From: an uncultured bacterium
GTDB lineage: Bacteria; Bacillota_I; Bacilli_A; RFN20; CAG-826
Direction of reading: 5' to 3'
Assembly (NCBI GenBank): GCA_949293255.1
Contig: CASFCL010000003.1
Span: 46,779-110,778, forward strand
Length of the DNA: 64,000 nt
Positions 8,628-16,007 of this stretch are shown piece after piece. The position numbers and the translations under genes were made by a program. The notes under the pieces were generated by a model. That model was not told where the DNA came from and searched no databases. It saw only the letters and a program-made list of their open reading frames with translations. Positions within the stretch are counted from its first letter, which is position 1, and the number at the start of each line of letters is the position of its first letter.

Positions 8628-9934
8628 AACAAAGTTTAGTTGCAATTGTCGGAGCACCTAGCGTAGGAAAATCTACAATTTTTAATCGAATTATTGGCGA
8701 AAGAAAGTCAATCATCGAAACTCAAAGAGGTGTTACAAGAGATAGAATTTATAGTAAGACAAGTTGGCTTACTAAGAATTTTAATGTTGTCGATACTGGT
8801 GGAATTGAACTTGAAAATCGTCCATTTCAAGAACAAATTAGAATGCAAGCTGAAATCGCAATTGATGAAGCTGACGTTATTGTTTTTGTAACTGATGGAA
8901 AATTAGGTTTAACAGATGATGATAATTTTATTGCTTCTATTTTATATAGATGTAATAAACCTATCATTGTAGCAGTTAATAAAATTGATAGCGGTGAATT
9001 AAAAAACAATATTTATGAATTTTATTCACTTGGATTAGGTGGTCCAATTGCAGTAAGTGGAGTTCATGGTATTGGAATTGGTGATTTACTTGATGAAGTA
9101 ATCAAAAATTTACCAAAAGAAAGTGAAGAAGAAGTAGAAGATGATGAAATTAAATTTTGTATCATTGGAAGACCAAATGTTGGTAAATCATCTTTATATA
9201 ATGCTTTATTAAATGAAACTAGAGTTATTGTTTCAAATATTGAAGGCACAACAAGAGATGCAATTGATACTCACTTCATTCATGATGAGCAAAAATATTG
9301 CGTAATTGATACTGCTGGATTAAAAAAACGTGGAAAAATATATGAATCTATCGATAAATATGCAGCAATTAGATGCTTAAAAGCTATTGATGATTCTGAT
9401 GTTGCTATTTTAGTAATCGATGGAGAAAAAGGTATAACTGAACAAGATAAACACGTTGTTGGTTATGCAATGGAATCGAAAAAAGCTATTATTATTTGTG
9501 TTAATAAATGGGATTTAGTTAAAAAAGATAACAATACAATGAATGAATTTACAAAACAAATTCGTGCACATTTTAAATTCTTAGATTATGTCCCTGTCGT
9601 TTATGTTAGTGCTTTAACTAAATCAAGAGTTAACAACTTATTCCCATTAATTGATCAAGTTTATGAATCATATTGTTTTAAGATTCAAACCTCAACTTTA
9701 AATACCATTCTTCAAGAAGCTCAAATTATGAATGAAACACCTGAATTTAATGGTGGTAGATGTAAAATTTATTTTGGTCAACAAGTTGGAAGCAAACCTT
9801 TAACAATTGCTTTATTCTGTAATGATCCTGAATATATGCATTTTTCATATTTAAGATATTTAGAAAATAAAATTAGAGATTCATTTGAATTAATTGGTTC
9901 TCCCATTAACTTTGTTTTAAGGAAGAGAAAATAA
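8624..9934 (+). CDS. der: Ribosome-assembly GTPase Der (EngA)
   Basis: Essential GTPase with two tandem G domains, needed for 50S subunit maturation. The first domain has GAPSVGKST (residues 10-18), DTGG and NKID; the second has GRPNVGKSS, DTAG and NKWD, followed by the C-terminal KH-like domain. The 436 residues are typical. It overlaps cmk by four bases, and gpsA starts one base after its stop. Confidence 0.97.
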   Translation: MKQSLVAIVGAPSVGKSTIFNRIIGERKSIIETQRGVTRDRIYSKTSWLTKNFNVVDTGGIELENRPFQEQIRMQAEIAIDEADVIVFVTDGKLGLTDDDNFIASILYRCNKPIIVAVNKIDSGELKNNIYEFYSLGLGGPIAVSGVHGIGIGDLLDEVIKNLPKESEEEVEDDEIKFCIIGRPNVGKSSLYNALLNETRVIVSNIEGTTRDAIDTHFIHDEQKYCVIDTAGLKKRGKIYESIDKYAAIRCLKAIDDSDVAILVIDGEKGITEQDKHVVGYAMESKKAIIICVNKWDLVKKDNNTMNEFTKQIRAHFKFLDYVPVVYVSALTKSRVNNLFPLIDQVYESYCFKIQTSTLNTILQEAQIMNETPEFNGGRCKIYFGQQVGSKPLTIALFCNDPEYMHFSYLRYLENKIRDSFELIGSPINFVLRKRK

Positions 9935-9935
9935 T

Positions 9936-10940
9936 ATGAATTATGGTGTAATTGGTAGCGGAGCAATGGGTTTAGCACTTGCTAATGTTTTAGCAAATAA
10001 TGATAAAAAAGTCTTTATTTATGGAAGAAACCCTGCAGAAGTTGAGGAAATTAATAAATTTCATACAAATAAAAAGTATTTAAATGATACTAAACTTGAT
10101 GAAAAAATTAAGGCAACTAATGATATAAAAGAAGTTATCGATTTTGCTGATTCTTTAATTATTGCCGTTCCAACTCCATCGGTTATCAGTGTTATAAAAG
10201 AGATAAATAAATATTTAAATAAACCTATTGTTATTATTAACGCTAGTAAAGGATTAGATATTAATACTAATGAAGGAATGCAATCAGTCATTTATAAACA
10301 TATTAATAAAGATTATTTATTAGGAATCATCTCCTTATTAGGACCTGGATTTGCTAAAGAAATCATTGAAAAAAATATTACCTTAATTTGTGCAGTATCT
10401 GAAAATGAAGAAATTGCAAAAAAAGTTCAATTAGATTTTTCTAATGATTATTTTAGAGTTTATCTTCTCGATGATATTAATGGTGCTGAAATTGGTTCAG
10501 CTATGAAAAACGCAATTGCTATTGCAAGTGGAATTTTAAAAGGTTTAGGGTATGGAGAAAATTCTAAAGCTGCATTAATTACTAGAGGGTTAATAGAAAT
10601 TAATAAAGTTGGTAAAATTTTTAACTCAAAAGAATCAACATTTTTAGGATTAACTGGAGTTGGAGATTTAATTTTAACTTGTAATACTTTTGAATCTAGA
10701 AACTTTAAAGCAGGATATGAAATTGGTTTAAAAGATGATGCAAAAGAATTTTTAAATAACAATAAAACGACAGTTGAAGGTATCTATACAATTAAAGTTA
10801 TCTATGAAATTGCTAAGAAAAATAATCTAGATTTACCTATCATAGATGCCTTATACCAAGTTCTTTATTTATATGAAAAACCATCTCTAGTTGTAAAAAA
10901 TGTAATGAATCGACCACTAAAGAAAGAACAAAAACAATAA
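9936..10940 (+). CDS. gpsA: Glycerol-3-phosphate dehydrogenase [NAD(P)+]
   Basis: Makes sn-glycerol-3-phosphate from dihydroxyacetone phosphate for phospholipid synthesis. The nucleotide-binding motif GSGAMG is at residues 7-12, and the catalytic-domain segment GSAMKNAIAIASGI with the following GLTGVGDLILTC is well conserved. The 334 residues are normal. It is the last gene of the cmk-der-gpsA group and is followed by a clear terminator. Confidence 0.95.
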   Translation: MNYGVIGSGAMGLALANVLANNDKKVFIYGRNPAEVEEINKFHTNKKYLNDTKLDEKIKATNDIKEVIDFADSLIIAVPTPSVISVIKEINKYLNKPIVIINASKGLDINTNEGMQSVIYKHINKDYLLGIISLLGPGFAKEIIEKNITLICAVSENEEIAKKVQLDFSNDYFRVYLLDDINGAEIGSAMKNAIAIASGILKGLGYGENSKAALITRGLIEINKVGKIFNSKESTFLGLTGVGDLILTCNTFESRNFKAGYEIGLKDDAKEFLNNNKTTVEGIYTIKVIYEIAKKNNLDLPIIDALYQVLYLYEKPSLVVKNVMNRPLKKEQKQ

Positions 10941-10965
10941 AATGCGATATAATCGCATTTTTTTC
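10941..10965 (+). terminator. Terminator after gpsA
   Basis: AATGCGAT (10941-10948) pairs with ATCGCATT (10952-10959) around a three-base loop and runs into a T tract. Confidence 0.9.
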
Positions 10966-11033
10966 TACTTTTTAGAGATTGCATAAAATCGTCCTATATG
11001 TTAACTTATAATCAAAGAAAGGGGCATAGACCA

Positions 11034-11306
11034 ATGAATAAACAAGAATTAGCAGTCGCTGTTGCAAACGAGTGCGAATTATTAAAAAAAGATGCTGAAT
11101 TAGCAGTTGCAGCCGTTTTTGATCAAATTGCTAGAGCTCTCGAAGAGGGCGATACCGTTAAAATTTCTGGTTTCGGAGTTTTTGCTGTTAAAACAAGACA
11201 AGCAAGAAATGGAACAGTTCCAGGAACATCACAAAAAATTGAAATTCCTGAAACTAAAACAGTTGGTTTTAAACCATCAAAATCCTTAAAGGAAGCTGTT
11301 AATTAA
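11034..11306 (+). CDS. hup: HU family DNA-binding protein
   Basis: Histone-like protein that binds and bends DNA as a dimer. The 90 residues start MNKQELAVAV; the ATG at 11034 follows AAAGGGG at a suitable distance, while an in-frame ATG at 10998 would add twelve unrelated residues. The conserved GFGVFAVKTRQARNGTVPGT arm and the C-terminal FKPSKSLKEAVN are present. It is a single-gene unit with a TATAAT at 11007-11012 and its own terminator, as expected for an abundant protein. Confidence 0.95.
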   Translation: MNKQELAVAVANECELLKKDAELAVAAVFDQIARALEEGDTVKISGFGVFAVKTRQARNGTVPGTSQKIEIPETKTVGFKPSKSLKEAVN

Positions 11307-11328
11307 TCTTTTAGTTAATAATTATTTT

Positions 11329-11369
11329 AAAACCCACTTCAATAATTAAAAAAGTGGGTTTTAATTTTG
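11329..11369 (+). terminator. Terminator after HU
   Basis: AAAACCCACTT (11329-11339) pairs with AAGTGGGTTTT (11352-11362); T-rich sequence follows. Confidence 0.88.
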
Positions 11370-11425
11370 AAAATATATTTCTAAATTAGTATAAATCTTA
11401 CTCAATAACTTGCCCTTTTATATGT

Positions 11426-11431
11426 TATAAT
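11426..11431 (+). promoter_or_regulatory. -10 element of the CCA-type nucleotidyltransferase gene
   Basis: TATAAT preceded by TG one base upstream (extended -10). The ATG at 11440 is only eight bases downstream and no ribosome site lies between, so the transcript is predicted to be leaderless. Confidence 0.55.
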
Positions 11432-11439
11432 CTACTAAC

Positions 11440-12060
11440 ATGAATGAGATTTTCGATTCCTTAAAAAAGATTTTTAATGATAACGGTTTTAGGCTTTATA
11501 TGATAGGCTCTACAAGTAGAGATTACTTATTAAATAAAGAAATAACTGATTATGATTTTGTTAGTGATGCTACACCAAAAGAAGTTTCAAAATTTATCGC
11601 TGTAGACACAACTTTCTCAAAATATGGGATAACAAATTTTCATTTCAAAGGAATCAAAATTGATTTAGCAACTTTAAGAAAAGAAACCAATTATGAAGAT
11701 TATCGACATCCTAGTAAAATAGAATTTATTAAAGATATTAATATTGATTATCTTCGAAGAGACTTTACAATTAATGCAATTTATATTGATGAAAACTATC
11801 AAATTATTGATCCATCTAAAGGAGTTATTGATTTAAAAAATAAAGTTCTTAAAATGATAGGAGATCCATATAAAAGAATTAAAGAAGATCCTTTAAGAAT
11901 ATTAAGAGCAAAAAGATTTGAATTCGAATATAATTTAACTATTGAAGAAACTTTAAAAAAAGCTCTTAAAGAAAATGAATATTTATTAAAGGAATTAAAT
12001 CCTGATAAAATTCATATGGAGTTATTAAAATTAGAAAAGATTAAAAAGGAGGAGAAGTAA
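11440..12060 (+). CDS. CCA-adding/poly(A) polymerase-type nucleotidyltransferase, short form
   Basis: Member of the class II tRNA nucleotidyltransferase family, which adds or repairs the CCA end of tRNA. The head domain is complete: MIGSTSRDYLL, the metal-binding DYD in ITDYDFVSDAT, RRDFTINAIY and DPLRILRAKRFEFEY. At 206 residues it is about half the usual 400, ending soon after the neck and lacking the body and tail domains that normally hold tRNA. The stop is followed at once by dnaD, whose GGAGG ribosome site lies in the last codons, so the short form looks like the real end rather than a recent break. It may be a minimal CCA enzyme, half of a split one, or a tRNA-repair paralog. Confidence 0.82.
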   Translation: MNEIFDSLKKIFNDNGFRLYMIGSTSRDYLLNKEITDYDFVSDATPKEVSKFIAVDTTFSKYGITNFHFKGIKIDLATLRKETNYEDYRHPSKIEFIKDINIDYLRRDFTINAIYIDENYQIIDPSKGVIDLKNKVLKMIGDPYKRIKEDPLRILRAKRFEFEYNLTIEETLKKALKENEYLLKELNPDKIHMELLKLEKIKKEEK

Positions 12061-12061
12061 A

Positions 12062-12634
12062 ATGAATTTAGAAAGTAGTGCAGTAAATTTCTCATATTTA
12101 TTATTAGATTATTATAAATCCTTAAATATTAAAGAAGATGAACTTGCAGTTATCTTAATGATTGACCATTTATTAGCATCAACTGATGATTTTATTACAA
12201 CTGATTTACTTGCTATGAAAATGAATCTTGATGAAAGACGAATTGATGAAATTATGGCTAATCTTTTAAACAAAAAATATATTGAATTTGAATTAACTAA
12301 AGATAAAGCCCTCCTTACTTTAAATCCTTTAAAAAAGATTTTATATTCTTTCTTCAAACAATCAATTTTTACCCAAGAAGAACTTGATCAACAAGAAGGA
12401 ATCGATCAAAAAAGAACTGAATATTTTGAAATGATAGAAGAGTTTTTTGGCAGAACTCTTTCTCCTTTTGAAATGTCGATTGTTGATGAATGGATTGCTC
12501 AAGATATCGATGAAGATATTGTTACAAATGCAATAAAAGATGCAATTAGATATGATAAAAAATCAGTAAGAACTATCGATAAATACGTAATTTCTCGTCT
12601 TAAAAAAGAAGATAATTTAGGTAATGCAAAATAA
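12062..12634 (+). CDS. dnaD: DnaD-domain replication initiation protein
   Basis: Primosome protein that helps load the replicative helicase in low-GC Gram-positives. The N-terminal about 100 residues have the winged-helix pattern of DnaD. The C-terminal part (about 120-185) contains the DnaD/DnaB2 domain, with FFGRTLSPFEMSIVDEWI and the downstream basic helix. It is followed directly by nth, with which it overlaps by 11 bases; dnaD-nth is a conserved pair in Bacilli. The 190 residues are a little shorter than Bacillus DnaD (about 230). Confidence 0.88.
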   Translation: MNLESSAVNFSYLLLDYYKSLNIKEDELAVILMIDHLLASTDDFITTDLLAMKMNLDERRIDEIMANLLNKKYIEFELTKDKALLTLNPLKKILYSFFKQSIFTQEELDQQEGIDQKRTEYFEMIEEFFGRTLSPFEMSIVDEWIAQDIDEDIVTNAIKDAIRYDKKSVRTIDKYVISRLKKEDNLGNAK

Positions 12635-13256
12635 AGAAAAAATTAAATTAATTGAAGATTATTTTAATGAAATTCTTCCTCAAGCTGGATGTGAATTGAC
12701 ATATAGTAGCGACTATGGTCTTTTAATTGCAGTCATGTTATCAGCTCAATGCACTGATAAGAAAGTAAATAAAGTTACCCATGTTTTATTTTCTAAATAC
12801 AAAACTTTAAAAGAACTTGATGAAGCTCCTTTAGAAGATATTGAAAGCATAATAAAGTTTTTAGGATTATATAAAAATAAAGCTAAAAATATTAAATTAA
12901 TTACAAGAAGATTGATTAATTTTTATGATGGAAAAGTTCCATCAAGTAAAGAAGAACTCACTACATTAGCAGGAGTAGGAAATAAAACAGCTAACGTAGT
13001 TCGAATTGAAATTTTTAAAGAACCTGAATTCCCTGTTGATACTCATGTTAAAAGAATCTCAAATAGACTAGGGTTAGTTAATGAAGAAGATCCAGATAAA
13101 ATTGAACAAATTTTAAGAAGAAAATTTCCTAAAGATAAATGGATTTTACTTCATCATCAAATGATTCATTTTGGTAGATATTATTGTAAAGCAATGAATC
13201 CGATGTGTGAAAATTGTAAATTAAAAGGTATTTGCAAAGATTATAAAAATCACTAA
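12624..13256 (+). CDS. nth: Endonuclease III (DNA glycosylase/AP lyase)
   Basis: Base-excision repair glycosylase for oxidised pyrimidines. The helix-hairpin-helix holds the catalytic lysine K121 in LAGVGNKTANVV, and the catalytic aspartate is D139 in PVDTHV. The C-terminal [4Fe-4S] site is intact as C188-x6-C195-x2-C198-x5-C204. The 210 residues are normal. It is co-transcribed with dnaD and convergent with recU. Confidence 0.96.
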   Translation: MQNKEKIKLIEDYFNEILPQAGCELTYSSDYGLLIAVMLSAQCTDKKVNKVTHVLFSKYKTLKELDEAPLEDIESIIKFLGLYKNKAKNIKLITRRLINFYDGKVPSSKEELTTLAGVGNKTANVVRIEIFKEPEFPVDTHVKRISNRLGLVNEEDPDKIEQILRRKFPKDKWILLHHQMIHFGRYYCKAMNPMCENCKLKGICKDYKNH

Positions 13257-13257
13257 T

Positions 13258-13300
13258 TTAAAGTAAAAACCCTGCAAAAACCTATTATTTTATAAATATT
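13258..13300 (+). repeat. Copy of dispersed AAAAACCCTGCAAAA element
   Basis: The exact core is at 13265-13279, preceded by TTTAAAGT and followed by an A/T tail. It lies in the short gap between the convergent nth and recU genes. Confidence 0.65.
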
Positions 13301-13829
13301 TAATATAATTAATTGGATATTTTATCGTTGGACGTATCTCTTTTACATATGTTTTAAAATAAGAAATTGGAATAGATTTAGAGAAATGGGTTTTTAAAAA
13401 TTCATCATATTGTTCTATAGGTAAAAGATAGATTTTTTCTAATGTTGAAAAATAAATGATAAAAAAAGCAATGCCACCATGTTTTTTAATTTCTCTTAAA
13501 TGACTGATTTGATATGACTTGATATTTAATAAAGGAAAAGAAGTTTTGGATTTAGTTTCTTTGGCTTCAAAATCAATATATTTTCCTTTATAAACTCCAT
13601 AATAATCGGTAGTAGATTTCTTTTCATAAAAAGCTTTTGTTATTTCGTTATCTTTATTAACTCTAGCAACTTTTATAGGAGTTGGTCGTTTATAAATATA
13701 GGCGATATTATCTTTAATATAGTTTTCGTTTGTTCTATTAATTAAATCTTCTAAAGTCATTCCTCGATTTTTATAGGAATATGGGTTAGAGGTGATCACT
13801 AAATCTTCATCGATTTTAAATTCAGACAT
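13290..13829 (-). CDS. recU: Holliday junction resolvase RecU
   Basis: Endonuclease that cuts Holliday junctions in low-GC Gram-positives. The 179 residues contain NRGMTLEDLI near the N-terminus and the nuclease core TTDYYGVYKGKYIDFEAKET, giving D75, E88 and K90 as metal and catalytic residues, then the conserved HGGIAFFIIYF strand. It is slightly short compared with Bacillus RecU. The ATG at 13829 shares one base with the stop of the upstream exonuclease gene, and GGAGGAGA lies just before, so both are in one leftward operon. Confidence 0.93.
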   Translation of the reverse strand: MSEFKIDEDLVITSNPYSYKNRGMTLEDLINRTNENYIKDNIAYIYKRPTPIKVARVNKDNEITKAFYEKKSTTDYYGVYKGKYIDFEAKETKSKTSFPLLNIKSYQISHLREIKKHGGIAFFIIYFSTLEKIYLLPIEQYDEFLKTHFSKSIPISYFKTYVKEIRPTIKYPINYIKYL

Positions 13830-14548
13830 TAAATCTCCTCCTCAATATATTTAATAAGAACACTTTCATCAACAGTTTTTCCTTTTTTGATGTCTCTTAA
13901 AATTTTTGCAAAAGGAGCTGGAAGTTTAGGATTTGAATATAAAACTTTAAGATATTGTTCTCTTAAAATTCCTCTTTCTTTTATAAAAGCTTTATATAAA
14001 AGCATTAAATTAATTGCATCATATTTAGGATCATGAAAATCACCGTTTGGTGTAACATTAAAAACTCTTAATCCATCTCTTAAAGAAACAGTATGATTAT
14101 GTTCATCTCTAACAAAATGAGAGACAATTTGAGAAAAATCAATATAGTTATGATAAATTTTTTGAATAAATGGTGTTTCGTTTATTAAATTTATGACACT
14201 AGAAGAATGAAGCATCTTTAAATCGAAGTTACCATAAGAAATAAATTTGATATTTTCTTCATTACCAACATATTTTTCAAAGTTTTTAATTGCATCTAAA
14301 AAGTGGATGCCTTCTTTAGCTAATAAGTTATCATTTATTCCTGTTAAATCTTCAATATAACTTCCAACTATATCTTTTGCTTTGACAAAACATTTAAATG
14401 GTTTAGAAGTAGACTTAACCTGAAACTTATTATCTAATTGTACTTTTATAGCACCTATAGCAATAATTTCTTGCGAAAATTGTGTCCCCTCAAAATCAAA
14501 GAAGACAACAACTCGAGAATCTTTTAAATATGGATTTAAGTATTTCAT
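13829..14548 (-). CDS. DnaQ-like 3'-5' exonuclease (KapD-type, DEDDh)
   Basis: Predicted 3'-5' exonuclease. Exo I is FFDFEGT (D18, E20), Exo II includes D109 in NFDLKML, and Exo III is HDPKYDAINL (H172, D177), which makes it DEDDh. The 239 residues contain only the nuclease domain plus a short C-terminal extension. It resembles stand-alone KapD-like proteins rather than the Pol III epsilon domain. It sits between a TetR gene (three-base gap) and recU (one-base overlap), so it may act in DNA or RNA end trimming. Confidence 0.85.
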   Translation of the reverse strand: MKYLNPYLKDSRVVVFFDFEGTQFSQEIIAIGAIKVQLDNKFQVKSTSKPFKCFVKAKDIVGSYIEDLTGINDNLLAKEGIHFLDAIKNFEKYVGNEENIKFISYGNFDLKMLHSSSVINLINETPFIQKIYHNYIDFSQIVSHFVRDEHNHTVSLRDGLRVFNVTPNGDFHDPKYDAINLMLLYKAFIKERGILREQYLKVLYSNPKLPAPFAKILRDIKKGKTVDESVLIKYIEEEI

Positions 14549-14551
14549 GCT

Positions 14552-15142
14552 TTATTTATCTTTTTGAATAACAGCTAAGAATTCTTTAACAGCGCCTTCA
14601 TTCATTTTAATGATAAGGTTAGTCATATAATCAAGTTTAGATGGATCAGGATTTTTTGCATACTCAATCATAAAAGAAAGAGTACCATTAATTGTATAAG
14701 TTGATAAATGATTAATTTCATCTTCACTTAAAAATGGGAACATTGTAGTAAAATCAGATAAATATTTTTCTTTTGTATAATCAATTAAATTTGATAACAA
14801 CTTACTTTGGCTTCTTGAGTCTTCTAAAATAATTTTAACAATAGTAGGAAATTCAAAAACAAATAAAAGAATTTGTTTAAAATATTGACCATCGATACTT
14901 GTAACTGATTTTGTTTCTAACTTTTCAATGATGTAATTATAAAAATCAACTTGAATACTTTCATAGACATCAATGATATCGTTAAAGTGGTTATAAAAAG
15001 TACCGCGATTAATTTTAGCAAGAGTGCATAATTCAGTGACTGAAATTTTAGTAATTGATTTAGTTTCTAATAACTTTTTTAATGCATCTTTGATTACGTT
15101 TTTTGAATATCTGCTTCTAAGGTCTAAATTCTCTTTTTTCAT
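14552..15142 (-). CDS. TetR family transcriptional regulator
   Basis: Likely repressor of the divergent ABC exporter. Residues about 30-55 carry the helix-turn-helix (KISVTELCTLAKINRGTFYNHF), the classic TetR signature with the NRGTFYNHF recognition end. The rest is helical ligand-binding domain with no recognisable ligand. The 196 residues are typical. The ATG at 15142 has GGAGGA upstream. It heads the leftward operon with the exonuclease and recU, an odd pairing of a transporter regulator with recombination genes. Confidence 0.9.
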   Translation of the reverse strand: MKKENLDLRSRYSKNVIKDALKKLLETKSITKISVTELCTLAKINRGTFYNHFNDIIDVYESIQVDFYNYIIEKLETKSVTSIDGQYFKQILLFVFEFPTIVKIILEDSRSQSKLLSNLIDYTKEKYLSDFTTMFPFLSEDEINHLSTYTINGTLSFMIEYAKNPDPSKLDYMTNLIIKMNEGAVKEFLAVIQKDK

Positions 15143-15238
15143 AAAGTGTCCTCCAAATCGACATTTTTACTTTTTTTGTTGATTTCTTGAATATTCTAAC
15201 ATTTTTCTATGATTTGTAGAATAATTTTTTCAAACAAG

Positions 15239-15255
15239 TGTTGAATTTTTTAACA
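15239..15255. promoter_or_regulatory. Candidate TetR operator at the ABC exporter promoter
   Basis: TGTTGAATTTTTTAACA is an inverted repeat with seven-base arms, one mismatch and a three-base centre. It covers the likely -35 (TTGAAT, 15241-15246), which stands 16 bases before TAAATT (15263-15268). Size and position suit TetR repression of the divergent exporter genes. Confidence 0.5.
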
Positions 15256-15296
15256 TTTATTGTAAATTGATAATAGTTTAAAAAAGGGAGTTAGTT

Positions 15297-16007
15297 ATGA
15301 GTGAAAAAGTAATTATTAGAGCAGAAAACCTTACACGTATATATCAAGTCGGTGGAAGTGAGATTTACGCACTTAATAATTTATCTTTTGAAGCAAAAGA
15401 GGGTGATTTTATTATCATTTTAGGTCAATCTGGTGCAGGAAAGACCACTTTATTAAATATTATTGGTGGAATGGATCATGCTACAAGTGGATCTTTATAT
15501 ATAGATGATATTGATATAACTAAATATAGTAAAAAACAACTTACAAATTATCGTAGAAATGATGTTGGTTTTGTTTTCCAATTTTATAATTTAATGCCAA
15601 ATTTAACAGCTATTGAAAATGTTGAATTATCGGTAGAAATGTGCAAAAACGCTTTAAAACCTGAAGATATTTTAAATAAAGTTGGTTTAGGAGGGAGATT
15701 TAATAACTTCCCAGGACAACTTAGCGGAGGCGAACAACAAAGAGTTTCAATCGCTAGAGCCATCGCAAAAAATCCAAAAATTTTACTTTGTGATGAACCA
15801 ACTGGTGCCTTAGATTATCAAACTGGTAAACAAATTTTAAAGTTACTTTTTGATATGTGTAAAGAAGAAAAGAAAACTGTAATTATTGTTACTCATAACT
15901 CTGCAATTAAAGATATGGCAGATAAAATTATTCATATTAAAAATGGAACTGTTGAAAGTGTTGAAAATAACGACAATCCAGTCAACATCGAGGAAATTGA
16001 ATGGTAA
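15297..16007 (+). CDS. ABC exporter ATPase (LolD/MacB type)
   Basis: ATP-hydrolysing subunit of an FtsX-type exporter. Walker A GQSGAGKTT is at residues 43-51, the Q-loop is VFQFYNL, the signature is LSGGEQQR, Walker B is ILLCDEPTGALD and the switch histidine is in IIVTHN. The 236 residues match LolD/MacB ATPases, which move lipoproteins, macrolides or peptides. It overlaps its permease by seven bases. Divergence from a TetR gene suggests induction by a toxic or antimicrobial compound. Confidence 0.93.
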   Translation: MSEKVIIRAENLTRIYQVGGSEIYALNNLSFEAKEGDFIIILGQSGAGKTTLLNIIGGMDHATSGSLYIDDIDITKYSKKQLTNYRRNDVGFVFQFYNLMPNLTAIENVELSVEMCKNALKPEDILNKVGLGGRFNNFPGQLSGGEQQRVSIARAIAKNPKILLCDEPTGALDYQTGKQILKLLFDMCKEEKKTVIIVTHNSAIKDMADKIIHIKNGTVESVENNDNPVNIEEIEW

